Positions 11,342 to 25,201 of a DNA stretch of 64,000 bases are shown here, one piece after another. Made by a program: the position numbers and the translations under genes. This DNA is from Elysia crispata (Eukaryota; Mollusca; Gastropoda; Plakobranchidae), in contig JAWDGP010003784.1 of the NCBI GenBank assembly GCA_033675545.1, positions 175,001 through 239,000 on the forward strand, written 5' to 3'. How positions within the stretch are numbered: the stretch's first letter is position 1; each line of letters starts with the position of its first letter. The notes under the pieces are model-generated. The model had not been told where the DNA came from and did no database searches. It saw only the letters and a list, made by a program, of their open reading frames with translations.

Positions 11342-11497
11342 CTGTAAGAGAGGTCTCAGCAATATTTGTGGCCACAACACACTTGCGAACACCATCTGGA
11401 GCCTTTTGGAAAATTTTTGCCTGTAGATCACTAGGTAACTGGGAGTAAATAGGAAGAATGGCCAACACGGGAGCATCATCAAGTTCTCCAAGCCGCT
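11342..11497 (-). CDS. DHX38: DHX38 exon 15, motifs IV/V region (aa 815-867)
   Basis: Contains [19 protein letters not shown] and [12 protein letters not shown] (motif V). Acceptor CTAAAG, donor GTACAG, phase 1 on both sides. Confidence 0.96.
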
Positions 11498-11966
11498 CTT
11501 TAGATGGCAAAACAAGGTAATTCTTTATTAAAAAAAAAAACCCACAGTATTCGTAAAAAACAAACAAGTGTCCAAAAGTGAAGAATGGAAAGTAAAATGT
11601 CATTTTGTACTTGGAAGAATTGAAATATTAAAGTTAACCAGTGATTTAGAAACCTGCACCGAAGCTTAAGGTTTCACTCATTTCACTTCACAAAAAAGAA
11701 AGTTATGGTTATACAAAAATTTAGAGAGTAATCAAAGGAAAATAAATCAATATAGGCTATTTATTTTCTTCTTAAATCTGTGCTATCGAGTGCAAAATTT
11801 GTGGCCAGTTGGAATTCACCAGTTTCCTAACAAACACATAATATTTAAAAAGATTTTTCAACATTCTGATATATTTTCACACGGCTTTGTGAGAAGGAAT
11901 TTTAAAATTGTGGCGCAAAATTTACACAAATTATGACTGTAACTGATAAAGTTAAGGTTGCATTAC

Positions 11967-12029
11967 CTGCCACAAGTTCACATGTTACTTCAATATCTTC
12001 CTGACCAGGCATAAAGATAAGAATATCAC
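11967..12029 (-). CDS. DHX38: DHX38 exon 14 (aa 794-815)
   Basis: A 63-nt exon encoding DILIFMPGQEDIEVTCELVA in RecA2. Phase 1 on both sides; too short to stand out as an open frame and found by homology. Confidence 0.94.
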
Positions 12030-12244
12030 CTGTACAAGAATGAAACAGAAAAAGCGATTATAGCAACACCTCATGATGTACACCCAAATCATTTTGTGTG
12101 CATTCACTTTATTATTTACTTTGAAGCACCAAAAAGTAATCTATTGTTTAGATAAGACCATAGACCTCTGTTTTGTGGAATTTTACATTTCTTTTTTAAC
12201 TCTTAGAGGTATTTACATCAAACATTACAAAACAAGTCTCTGAC

Positions 12245-12455
12245 CAGGCAATCCTCCCAAGTGCACTTGTAGGGCTTGCTTCACTGCAGCATCCACATAG
12301 TCTTCTTGTGGATTTTTGGCGTACAATACATCCACAGGGAATGTACGTCCAGGAATAGTAAAGGTTGGGACATTACCAAAAAACATTGAAAATTTGGACG
12401 CATCCATAGTGGCAGAAGTTACAATAAGCTTGAGGTCATGCCTGCGGGCTACAAC
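12245..12455 (-). CDS. DHX38: DHX38 exon 13, motif III SAT (aa 724-794)
   Basis: Contains [15 protein letters not shown] (motif III SAT couples ATP hydrolysis to unwinding) and the start of RecA2 ([11 protein letters not shown]). The donor is a weak GTCAGA, supported by the phase 1 join to the next exon, which completes the conserved PGDILIFMPGQEDIE. Confidence 0.94.
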
Positions 12456-12886
12456 CTATAGGAAATTTAGGAAAAGAGAGGGATTAAAAAGGACAAAGAA
12501 AAACTAAAACTCAGTTCCCTAAACATAAAAAAAAATTCAGATTATAGTCACCACAACCCTACCTAAAAAAAGTTTGAAAAAATAAGGATTTAGAAAAACA
12601 GTCGAACAAACAACAAAATTTAAATTACACTTCCAAAACAAATAATTTAGATTTTTGAAAAGTAATTCTCTCTATAGAAAAAGAAAGTCTTGTGCAAATT
12701 GTGAAAAATCATGAAACTCAAAGAATTTTAATGCCTAAACACACTTTCAACACTAAGTTTTAGATAAGAAACAAACAACCTTAGTTAAGAAAACAATCAC
12801 ACCTTTTACTTTCTCTTCCCAAATATTGCCAAAAAATCTCTTAAAATATACAAACTGACTGCTAAATAAAAAAATGATAAGTTTCA

Positions 12887-13111
<225 letters not shown>

Positions 13112-13229
13112 TTATAGAAAATAAAATCCCAACTTAACAACTTCCATTGTCCAATGAAGAAGATCTGGAATGCATTTATTTTGCTGGTTACATACAAAAC
13201 AAACAAAGAGAAATATAGAAAAATGTTTA

Positions 13230-14899
<1,670 letters not shown>

Positions 14900-14980
14900 C
14901 TGTGTTAACTGGGTTGTTTTACCTGATCCAGTCTCTCCCACAATAATGATTACATTGTTGTCACGGATGATGGTCAATAA
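14900..14980 (-). CDS. DHX38: DHX38 exon 10, Walker A (aa 594-620)
   Basis: Encodes [18 protein letters not shown], the P-loop (motif I) that binds ATP phosphates. 81 nt, phase 0 on both sides. Confidence 0.97.
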
Positions 14981-15372
14981 CTGGAATGGCAAGAATAATA
15001 TGTGTTTGAAAAAAAGTTATCTCTCAACACAAGATGTCAATAGATACAAAACTATTATCAGACAATATTGGTTAAAATAAATAAGAATTAGCAAGATTCT
15101 GCATTTATTTGCAGCTCTCTGTGACAAACATTTCCTAAACAGTAAAACAATAAAATTTATTATTTAATTCCACACATCCAAGCATTTTATTTGAATTTCT
15201 TGTGATTCGAGAGGATAAACTATCATAACCAATAACTGAAAATTCTCATCTTTCTTCCCCCCCTCCCCTAAATTGTTAAAAATAAAAAAAATTAACACTA
15301 AATATGGAGTGCATACTTAGCTTCATTGCTTGCTTACGACATACTGAAAAAGGGGAAATAAATTCAGCCCAC

Positions 15373-15519
15373 CTGATTTCGAACAGCATAAATTGGAAGC
15401 AATTGTCTCTGCTGCTTTAGAGTATGTTTTGTAGCAAACTCACTGACAGCTTCATTTTTTTCTTGCATTACTTCAGCAAATTTATGGTCTTCCTTATAGC
15501 TGGCTTCATCCCCTTTGTC
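15373..15519 (-). CDS. DHX38: DHX38 exon 9 (aa 545-593)
   Basis: Encodes the segment just before the RecA1 fold, ending in LKQQRQLLPIYAVRNQ. Phase 0 in and out, donor GTGGGC. Confidence 0.96.
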
Positions 15520-15818
15520 CTATTCATTGAAAAAGATTCACTTTGAAGGAAACTCAGTTGTTAAAAATATAAAAAAAATATATGAACAATTAAAATATTT
15601 TTATAGTGCAAGTACTTTATAAGGCAATCAGATATCTAAAAAATGATACACGAAACTCGGTAATAAAAACACATAATTATAAACACTGATACAATTGTAA
15701 ATATGCGTGAAAAAAAATAAAAAACAACAACCTAGAACATGGATTGAAAATGTTTGCTTATTAACCTGCTAAAATACATCAATATTAAAATATGAATGAT
15801 TTTAGTGCATTTTCTTAC

Positions 15819-15980
15819 TTCATCGTCTTCTTTCTTTTCAATGCCCATGATATTTCCAATGTTGGTGCCTGCCAACTCCCACTCCTTTTTCTGGGCTTTT
15901 TTTTTCTCCTTGTTTTCTCGATGCACTCTAACTACAGCACATCCTTTTCTAGACACCACAGCCATGTCTGAAGTAGAATC
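15819..15980 (-). CDS. DHX38: DHX38 exon 8 (aa 491-544)
   Basis: Contains VVSRKG and the helical, Lys-rich KKAQKKEWELAGTNIGNIMG. Phase 0 in and out; donor GTAAGA. Confidence 0.96.
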
Positions 15981-16311
15981 CTGAAAATGGGAGCACACAC
16001 ATTTAAATGTCACAATATGTTTATGCTCCCAAACCTTGATAGTTAAAATAAAGGCCATCTTAAAAAAAAAATACACGATCAAAGATTACATGCCATCACA
16101 CCACATGACCGGAGCTTGAAATTTCATGTGGCCAGTCTTCATTTATATAAAGAAAAAGAGTAAGAGGAAATACTTTGAAAATTGCCTACTTTGCTAAAAC
16201 ATTTGTAAAAAGTGCTTAGTTGTTTTTGAAAGAAGTTTACAAGACAGATCATTCATTAACAAGCCTCTATTAAAAACATTTATTGTCAAACGAGTCTACT
16301 GACAGGTTTAC

Positions 16312-16497
16312 CCTCAGAGGAACCACAGGTTCCGGTTGCTTGGTGAATATAATACGCCCATCTAGGAAAGGGGGCACAATGTTGTGAACTTGAAGGTGGA
16401 CTCTGGCTTCATTTTCATCATCAAAATCCTCATCAAAATTGACTCTCGCCACAACACCACTTCTCATCATCCGGTTGGTCTCCCACAGTTCATTGTC
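16312..16497 (-). CDS. DHX38: DHX38 exon 7 (aa 429-490)
   Basis: Contains [14 protein letters not shown] and [20 protein letters not shown], nearly invariant in PRP16. Acceptor TCAAG, donor GTAAAC, phase 0 on both sides. Confidence 0.96.
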
Positions 16498-17876
16498 CTT
16501 GACAGAGGAACACATGCAAGATTAGAATGTTGATAAAATGACTTTTTTTAATCAAATCGATTAGTATTTACATGAGTAAAATTTGATTTGAATTAAACCA
16601 AAAAAGGGACTCACCATAGAAAAAATTTATGACCAAAAAATCGTCCACTGAAATACATTTTGTACTTATATTTTACTCACTTCAGCTTAACTCAAACTCA
16701 GCCACTCATTCTAAACAATATACATTGCTGCCATAACAAAGCTAAAGTGAAAGTCCTTTAAAACGCTGCTGTCTAGCTGAAAAACTGAACAAGAGTTGCA
16801 TTCACTATGATTGCTTTTCTAATTGATGCCAATTATTTCAAACTAAGCCCATTTAACTAGAAAGTTACCGCATACCTGCAGATGGTTGATTTATTTTTAG
16901 ATAAGGTGAAGCAAAAAAATTTAAACTATTTGCCAATCTATCCATGGTCAATAGTTTATGTCAACCAATCAAATCAAGGACAGCGTTTACTAGTAAATTA
17001 ACAAGCTGCACAAAATGCAGCAGAAATATTAAATACAGGATACAATTGTCCGATTTAGACAAACTGAAATAATTGCAATCAGAAGTTTAACAAACAAATC
17101 TCAATAGAGAGGAATAAAATATCCCATATTCACAAGTATTCTAAGTTGGAGATGGTCCTGACTGTCGTTGTGGGCACCATCAATAAACAGCAAAAATGAT
17201 CTTAACACCTGTTCCAACTTTTATGAAGCTTGAAATTCATTATTTCTCCAAGAATGAAATGCACCATCATGACCCAGACAAGCTTAAAATTGTGTCTCTT
17301 TCTGCCAACATTTCCAGAACACTGATTAAAAACTAGTGTAATGTGCATTGGTGGATTCCAAAACACAAATACTATCAGACAGCATGAAATGTGTCGCTGA
17401 TTCTTTAATAAAACGAGGGAGAAAAGTCACTGGATGGTTCAAGATGACACTGATATCATTATAAATAAAAAAAATAAAAATGATCATTATACAACTATAA
17501 CAAACATAAGAAGGAAGTACATACAATCTGCAGGGAATTTTGTGCCTATAACGTGAAGAGAAATGTGGTATAAGCTATTATTATCTTTTTTCTGAATGAA
17601 TGGCTAGCCCTTGGAAGGAGAAATAATTTAAAACCGAAAAAAAAAAAAGAAAATTAGATTATGTTTTGCAACAGGCTTCAAAACGTGTTGAAACTTCCTT
17701 AACTACTGCTCAGCATTTGCTGTATAACACACACAGATTTTGCTTGATTCTCTATCCTGCAAAATTGTATGCAAACTAGGAGACTTGACCCTCACAAATG
17801 AAGGATGTTATATTTATGCCGGCACATGAAAGAACTTAAAGAAAAGAAAAATGAAGAAAACTATATGAAAACTTAC
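16498..17876. other. DHX38 intron 6
   Basis: AT-rich intron without recognisable repeats or genes. Confidence 0.4.
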
Positions 17877-18097
17877 TTTATTGATCTGCCTTTGCTGAGC
17901 AGACATCCTCTTCTTCTTCTTCTGTTCCATCTCTTCTTCCTTCTTCTGAGTGTACTCTTTGGAGGCATTGGAGAAAGGATTGTGCTCATCATCATAGCCC
18001 TCATCCATGTTGTACCACTCTCGATCAAGGCGGCGCTGTTCCTGTTCCCAATCCTGGCGGTCCTGTTCAGACTCAAACTCGAGAGTGTTCTCTTTCT
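17877..18097 (-). CDS. DHX38: DHX38 exon 6 (aa 355-428)
   Basis: Carries REWYNMDEGYDDEHNPF and the basic KKKKRMSAQQRQINK segment, both diagnostic of PRP16. Acceptor CTCAG, donor GTAAGT, phase 0 out. Long frames on the plus strand here are shadows. Confidence 0.95.
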
Positions 18098-18429
18098 CTG
18101 AGGAGACAAAACATTTTATAAACTTCAAGAATTTTCAAAATACTTGTGTCACACACACAAAAAAACAACAACAACAAAACAATCAACAAAAGTTACAAAA
18201 ACAACATATTTTACCTGCAAGTTCAAATGAATAAGCGCATAAAAAAATTCAAAGGTGTCAGGAAACTATATAACACAAGAAAAGTTAATGAAACCCTACA
18301 AAAAAGGAAGAAAAAAAATGAATATGTTAGAAATAAGAGAGCAACATTTTGAATACCCAGTATTGCTGAAGCATTTGTTAAAAGATTAATTTTACAATTT
18401 TTGAGACTTAAAGAGTAAACAATACAGAC

Positions 18430-18539
18430 CATGACCAGATTCTCTAGGTGTGTATTCAATCTTCTTTCTGTCTTTCATCCATTCATTATATTTATAAGTT
18501 GGAGTGGCCCTTGGTGTATAATCTCTTCCTCTGTGTGGT
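18430..18539 (-). CDS. DHX38: DHX38 exon 5 (aa 318-355)
   Basis: Encodes RATPTYKYNEWMKDRKK, matching the conserved TPSYKYNEW of the family. Two GT donors six bases apart (exon end 18430 with GTCTGT, or 18436 with GTCATG) both keep the frame. I prefer 18430 because its +5 G and +6 T are the better match. Confidence 0.8.
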
Positions 18540-19037
18540 CTACAAAAAAATAATATAAATCAATTTAGTTAATTTGACAAATATCCATTTCCATTAAAAA
18601 ATTAAGTGATTAGTGTAAAGAGACTACTTAAAAAAAAGTCACCTCCTTTTCAGAATTAATATCATAACACAATGTAAACCAATTCATTTTTTAGACTCCA
18701 AAAAGGATTTGACCAATATACTTTATTTCCAAAATATGGTTGGTTTTATGATCCATGCTTTGCTATCAGTCAGCAAAACATCTATTTCACACGATCCAAA
18801 TTCAATTCCGCTCAACTGACTGGCTGTTTTGGTATAACATTAAACCACTTAAAAGAAGAAAATCCCCACCTGAATTAAGCTAGAGAGACATAATTTTATA
18901 TATTTTAAAACAGAGTCCTGATAGCATAACAGAAAAACATTTTCAAAAGCTGTGATCCTGTCAGCTGTCCTTGTCTGAAAATTTTCAACCCAATGCATGA
19001 TTCAGTAGATTTTAAAAGAAATCCAAGCTCATCATAC

Positions 19038-19266
19038 CTAGGATCAGACCTGCTTCTCTTGCTGCCTTCTTGTTGTCTCTCACTTTTCCTAGAGTCATGG
19101 CGATGTCCCTCGCTTCGATGTGACCTTTGGCTATCTCTTTCCCTATCTTTATCTCTGTCACGACCGCTACTATTACTGTTACTGTGTTTTGGTGTGGGAA
19201 AGTCCCAGCTAGATTTACTTGGGGTTGGCAAGTCATCATCATCCCAGGTTGATCGTGAAGGTGTAT
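19038..19266 (-). CDS. DHX38: DHX38 exon 4 (aa 242-318)
   Basis: Contains the family motif DTPSRSTWDDDD, then an Asp/Arg/His/Ser-rich stretch. Acceptor GCTAG, donor GTATGA; leaves in phase 2. Confidence 0.9.
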
Positions 19267-20451
19267 CTAGCAAAAAAAAATAAACTTTTGGTGATGGTGA
19301 TCAAAATTCAAACGATATGATGTTCAGCAAGTACTCTTCAATCATGTCTGATGAATTTTTTTATGTTCAAGAAACCAGTGTTCGAACATTCAAGGGCAAT
19401 AGCTGTATTTAATACTTGTTGCATCATAAAAATCATAGATAAAAGGGCATGCATGAAACCAAAACAAAAATCAAAAATCAAAACTGATTTTCTAGACTAC
19501 TGTTTTCACTTTTTTGTGTTAAAGCATTTTTTCCTTTAGATGGATTTGCCCTTACCAATGCTTGCCCCTTTCTTGCTACTCTCTCTTTAACACAAGACAA
19601 TCATGCTCCTCCACCTGATATTCTTTCTATTTTTCTTGCCCTGATCCCTTTCTTTCACTGTTCTTCACCCCAGTAAATCTGTCTCTGCTATTTTTCTATT
19701 CCTTCTCCTTGAACAGATCTATCCTTTCACACTTCTCTTTCTTGTCTTTGCTCATGTCACCGTTTTCTCCTTTCACTCCTCTTTACTTTTTTTCTTCTTT
19801 ACCTAATCTCCTACTTGTCTCACTAATGTTATTCTTCTTCTATGGTAGGTTTCAGGTGTAAATCCAATCTTAGATCGAAGTTGAAAGAGAATAATCTTAC
19901 GCTGAAATAGGTCCTGCTCCCCCGTTTGTCAGGCCAATGCTCTCTACCTACGGAGCTATCAAACATCTCAATATGGGGATCTTCTTCTCATACTTGCCAG
20001 CTCTTTTTTTTCACAATCCTGTGCTGAATGATTGAGCACAATCAATGCTATTGATTTCTAAGCGATAGGCAGGCTTAGCAGGCACTGAGAGACAACTGGC
20101 CCTTGATGTATTTAGCTAAGCAAAAGTAGGCTTGGAAGGGAAAAGAGTGTCGCTCTTACTGGTGACCAAAGATCAAGGTTAAGAAGTCTACTTATAAAAA
20201 TTAAACTGTTTCTCTATCCATGAATTATTTATCGACTTACAATGGGTAATATTTTGTTTCGTAAATGTCCAGACGAAAGACAAATCCTGTAAATTAAAAA
20301 ATAGTTTTCTTAATTACACTAGAGACTAAAATATAACATTCATCCTCCAATTTCAAAATAATGTTATTTTTCATGAACTCTGAGTTTACTGTACTATATC
20401 CTCTGATCACATTTATCATACTTATTATACTGCTAGTGTCCATCTTCCCAC
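19267..20451. other. DHX38 intron 3 with pyrimidine-rich tract
   Basis: Positions ~19555-19840 are a degenerate C/T-rich tract. It is followed by a tRNA-like relic (19902-19965) and flanking sequence that may be a SINE body. No exon seen. Confidence 0.4.
19902..19965 (-). repeat. tRNA-like SINE head (degenerate)
   Basis: On the minus strand the sequence reads TAGCTCCGTAGGTAGAGAGC (A-box-like) followed by GGCCTGACAAACGGGGGAGC and a damaged B-box (GGACCTATTTC where GGTTCGAATCC is expected). It resembles the tRNA-derived head of a SINE. It does not fold as an intact tRNA, so it is not called a tRNA gene. Confidence 0.35.
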
Positions 20452-20649
20452 CTTTAACTTTAATGTTTGGGGTAGGCAGCTCATCCTTTATGCTGAATCT
20501 GCCTGTGTCTGGAGTCTCTTCCCAGTCTCTAGAGCCTCTTTCTGACCTCTCTGATCTACCTGAACCATCAGACCTCACCGATCGATCACTACTGGATCTC
20601 TCAGATCTTACAGATCGGTCATCATCTGATCGAGATCTTCTTTTATAAT
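20452..20649 (-). CDS. DHX38: DHX38 exon 3 (aa 176-242), RS/RD-rich
   Basis: Arg-Ser and Ser-Asp repeats (SVRSERSSSDRSVRS) typical of the low-complexity PRP16 N-terminus, then DELPTPNIKVK. Acceptor CTCAG, donor GTGGGA, phase 1 on both sides. Confidence 0.88.
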
Positions 20650-22527
20650 CTGAGAATTGTCCAAAAAAAATGACATACATAAAAAAACCCTGTAATTCTG
20701 ATCACATCAAAGAAAGATAAAAAAAAAATGATATAAAAGCAGCAAATTTAGCAGATGTATTGAAGAAAACAATCATAAAGAGGCAGAGAACAAAAGAACC
20801 AACATTTGAAGATTATGCTATTAAACTTGAAGAGTGCCATTCCTGAACACTTACAGTGAACCTTTTAATAAATCTCTTAAAACATCCCTAGCCAACACAT
20901 TATTTCATTTTATTTTCAAATTAATTTTCTTCTGACAATGCCTGAGTATTCTTTTCAGTTACAAATCCTGAAAAAGAATTGGCGCTAAAAAATGTTCTTG
21001 AAATGTCATCAGGAAAAAAAGTGATTGCAACAATGATGTCGTGCTCTAACCCTGTAACCAGTCAAATTTGGTCAGCCATTTTTTTTTTGTTCATTATTAA
21101 CCACATCTACTTTTTGCAAGACCTTGGTTGGTTTATGAAAGTTTTAGGCCCTAAAAATAGTTTAAAAGCCCAAATGTTCTTAATGTACATGGCAGAAAAA
21201 GTGAAAGCACTGTCATTCACTGTGTATCTGGAGCTCGAGTGAGGTCATCACATTCAGGAAGTTTTAAGGCCTTAATTCAACTAAAAAGATAAAAATTTAT
21301 CTAAATTACCAATAAATACGGCCTAATACTGGGTAAACATTATATTTTATGTTTTATAGTTCTGTTTTATTACAATGATTTTAAGTAAACATTCACTTAC
21401 ACCATTATACACTGTTTAAAGGCCCTAGCTGATGTTACTCTAATTATATTTCACACACTTAACCAGTAAGATGTTAAGCATAGTTTCTAATTCAGTACAG
21501 ATTTTTCACAGTTTCATGTTTTTAAAAGCTATGATATAACTGTGCTTCTTAAGGTAAGTGTAAAACTTTAATATGTTTGCACATGAGAACTAAGGCATAT
21601 TTAAATCAGTTTAAGGAAATTTAAATATTTTTTTTATAGTTTTAAAGCTTTTTTAATGTTTGATTAAATACTTGTAGCTAACATAAGTCCTTTTTCAGTA
21701 CCAGTATTTAAATTAATATTATTCTCATTTTATGATAGTCAGCTAATTTTTCGAGGACATCTAAGGATGGTAGGAAAAAAAAACGAAACAGCAATAGTAG
21801 TTATAGAAGTAGTATTAATAGAACAATTTAGAAAACAGGTAATAGCAGCAGCAGTAGAGCTAGGACTGGAATAGAAATAGATTCTGTTATCGTTGTTTTT
21901 ATAATTTTTGTTGCTTTTTGTGGATAGTTTTTATCATTGTTGGAGAATCAAAGGAAATACTGGTAGCATGCAAAGTATAATGTAGTATTAAAACTATCAT
22001 TTTAAATAACTTGCTGGATAAAGAAAGTTTCTTCAGATATTATTAATTTGAATGAATCAAATTCTTGCAAAATTGAAAGCATTATTCACTATATTATTCA
22101 ACTCCAGCTTCGATTTTTAAAAATGATAAGTGTACTTCTCTTTATTAAGCGGAAATGAGTAAAGAGCAGCAATAGCAAATGAGCGCATTAGGCAATATCT
22201 GAGTTTCTTGTCTGAAGACTTCAGGACGTTTAATTGGATTTTTTTCCTAAAGAACAATTTAACATTGACACTATCTGAATGTTCATCACAATAATAAATT
22301 TGTAAATTCTGAAAATCCTCACTGATTAAATAAAACTCAGAGTACGCAAAGCGATGTTTCTAATCAACATCTAAGTCGAAAAATTATTTTGTAAGAAAGT
22401 ATGGAGATGTAAAAGAAAATAATTTTACCAGCACTGAATCTTTAAAGAACAAGTCAGGCCAAATTTGATTAGTTGTATTTAGCTTCCTCCAGTCTATATT
22501 TGTGGCACCGTCGCAAGATTGCATTAA

Positions 22528-23174
22528 TTCTACCAGCCTGAATTCCCGGTTTACCCGGATGACCTGAAATGGATCTCTGCCAGATTTCCTGTCTAGCGGG
22601 ATTCACTATTTCATTCATAAAACTGCGTCAAGGTCTAAAAATATTCAACCAATCCCAGTGCACTTCTGTTCACATTGACCCAGATGGGTAAACAATGGCA
22701 GCAAACACAAGTTGAGTATCTTTTCGCCCTTATTTTAGTGAGTTTTGATCAGTTTTCAACATGAAGCGAGCACTTGAACAACCAGGTACGTCGTCAGGGA
22801 AAGGCCATCAACACAGATGGTTTACCAGAGAAGAATTGTTGGAACAGATCTATGATTTTGAAGAGGATGAGCGTGAATTTGATCAGGAATATCCTTTCAG
22901 TAGTGAAAGTGATGAAAGTGATGAAGAACCGAGAGACACTATAGATCTAGATGGAGGGGATAGATCTACATTGAATGATGATAATCTTGATGAAGGTTGG
23001 GAAGAGACATCCACCCCCCAAGCCTAGATCTATTTTTACAGTTTATATAGAACATTCTGTGAAAATTTGGGTTGATTTGCACAATTAGAACTGTTTATTT
23101 TGTGACTTATGTGCACCATACCCAAAAATTAGCCGTTGGCATCAGGAGCCTAGGTGGGGTCAAGGCTGGTAGGG
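22528..23174 (+). mobile_element. Nonautonomous piggyBac-like element
   Basis: 647 bp between TTAA at 22524-22527 and 23175-23178. The termini are inverted: the right end (read inward) is CCCTACCAGCCTTGAC and the left is TTCTACCAGCCTGAAT, differing at the first two bases. Inside is an 88-codon ORF that looks like the acidic N-terminus of a piggyBac transposase; the DDD catalytic domain is absent. It sits in DHX38 intron 2 in the opposite orientation to the gene. Confidence 0.75.
22761..23027 (+). pseudogene. N-terminal fragment of a piggyBac-like transposase
   Basis: An 88-codon open frame with ATG and stop: basic start, then REELLEQIYDFEEDEREFD and a SESDESDEE acidic run. N-termini of piggyBac-type transposases are typically Glu/Asp/Ser-rich like this, and the ORF lies wholly between TTAA-flanked inverted termini. 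The catalytic part is missing through internal deletion. Family assignment rests on context more than on residue conservation. Confidence 0.55.
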
Positions 23175-23639
23175 TTAAAATAAGATGTTCCTTCAACATG
23201 CTTTTCAATATTTTGCTGAAGTTCTAAGAGTCTATCATGATTTCTGCAAAAAGCATTCAGAGCTATTTTTATAGAAAAATTCACAGCTGAAAATTATTTA
23301 ATATTCCCACCTTGATAAGATCAATAAGACACATATTGCTTTTGATACTGGAAATATTTCCGATAAAAACTATACGTTATAGAGACTTCCCAAAGATGCT
23401 GCCTGAAAAGAAATGGAAGGTGACTTTTTTCACCCAAGCAAGCAATAGATCACTACAAGTGATAACCATCAATTTTCAATATACCCTCAGATGCCGACTT
23501 TAAAGGCATCAGCACTCTATCATAAGACAAAATTAAGCATACATGATTTCACTGTGTACACATCTGTTTTTGCTGAACTCAAGTGCTACTAAGTATAAGG
23601 AGGTTTATCATTTATATTTTGTCTACTTGACTATCAAGC

Positions 23640-24260
23640 CAATAATTCAAGTTTTGAGAAATGTATCAAGTGGTGAGAGGGATGCACATATCAAAATCAC
23701 AATGCTGCTATGAGCAAAGCTCTGACATATTTTGATCCACAACATGGTAAGACCAATGAGCAGAAAATCATAGTAAAATGTCATAACTATATGTGTGTTG
23801 GCAGCATTCATAGCTACATTCAGCCAGTAATAGGATAGCAATCAGTTTCTTGACTGACAGACTACATGCATCATGGAGAGAACCAGGAAGAAACCAAAGC
23901 TAGAATGTGAGATATATAGATGATGCATCGTTCCTGAACTTCATACAGACTTGCACTCTGAAGTCTATCAGGTCTGGAAGTCAAGCTGGAGATCCAAAAG
24001 TTGTAGACATCGGTGCTCTGGACTATGCAAGTGATGGTACAATAAGTTTTAAACTTAATTTTGCAGATGACTGGAAACCTCTTCAGAACAAACGTGAAGG
24101 GTCTACTGCTGGGATTCAAGCTCTAGTACACCCTACACATGACTCAGATTTAAATCAAGGGATCCAAGTTTTGCCATCTTCAGGAGTCCAAACTGTACAT
24201 TAGAGTTGACTTCGATGCATTCTATGATGCTCTTCCTCATGGTTAGACTATGGTGACCTG
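23640..24260 (+). pseudogene. Frameshifted transposase-like relic, family unnamed
   Basis: Broken plus-strand frames give YFDPQHGKTNEQKIIVKCHN, then GDPKVVDIGALDYASDGTIS and FADDWKPL, then in another frame KFCHLQESKLYI and DAFYDALPH. This ordered set resembles the conserved tail of uncharacterised invertebrate transposon-associated proteins I have seen, but I cannot name the clade. Several stops and at least one frameshift make it non-functional. Confidence 0.4.
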
Positions 24261-25025
24261 CGTTCAATAAAACCTTTGTAAATTGGCAGATCAAGCTATT
24301 CATTACCATCAAATTCCAATTATGCCAATATTGGTACATTCAAACTGCTGACATGCTATATACATGCACAGGTTTGAACTCCTGTGACTTGTCGGCAGTA
24401 GAATGTTGCTGATGTTAAAAATGAATAAAATTAATACCATTTTCATTATAACTTTATCACTTCTATTATCTTCAATGTTGTAATAATCTTCTGAAGTTGA
24501 CTTTTCTAAAGATGGCAATGATTATATGATTTTAGTTTTACTTTGGTTTATCTATTCTCCTAGCTGTGGGCTATTGATAGTTTGATATTATAAAATGTCA
24601 CACATATTGCTGTTTTCATTTTGTATTGAATACCAAGAGGTCTGTAAGGTTAATGCAGCCAAACTTTGTGGCTTAGTCTCTTTCATTAACACTGTACGCA
24701 ATGTATTAATATGTGTGTTTTACTTATTTACTATGAATTTTCTTTTGGTTAATCTAGAGGTGATTGAGCTTATAATCGAACCTTAAATCATTTTGTAGGA
24801 AGACTACTAATTGCATAATAAATTCAGTGCAGCATTGCCATAGCATGGAAGGAAAAAGTAAGCCACATAAACTAAACTTTTTGTACTAAATGTGAAACCA
24901 TATAAATAAATAATGCACAGGCTTTGATTCAATGATTGCTGATTAAGATTATTTGAGTTAGTTAAACTTTTTTTTTCAACTTTCTCACTACAAAAGATTG
25001 GACTGAGGTGAACTGTAGTCCTTAC

Positions 25026-25201
25026 CTTTATGACTATCTTTTTCTTTGTCCCTTTCTCTGTGTCTGTCTTTGTCGGAGGAAGAGAACGCAGCAATACCTC
25101 TCTCCCTATCCCTATGGTGCTTCTCCAGTCTGTGTCGAGCTGCAGATGATACTCCCCCAGGATGAGATGGAGTTTCCTCTCTTGGCTGCCTATATGTTCT
25201 T
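25026..25201 (-). CDS. DHX38: DHX38 exon 2 (aa 117-176)
   Basis: Carries the conserved EETPSHPGGVS motif followed by a charged Arg/Asp/Lys tract. Acceptor TTAG, donor GTAAGG, phase 2 in and phase 1 out. Confidence 0.92.

Larger units (their letters stand above)
20650..25025. other. DHX38 intron 2, transposon-rich
   Basis: A 4.4-kb intron holding a piggyBac-like derivative (22528-23174) and a second transposase-like relic (~23640-24260). A degenerate AGY-triplet tract lies at ~21780-21880. The remainder is AT-rich and featureless. Confidence 0.5.

Noticed and set aside
17805..19283. Plus-strand frames rich in Leu/Ser opposite DHX38 exons 4-6, and 20361-20648 opposite exon 3
   Set aside because: Shadows of the purine-rich RS/acidic-coding DHX38 exons; they have no splice logic or homology of their own.
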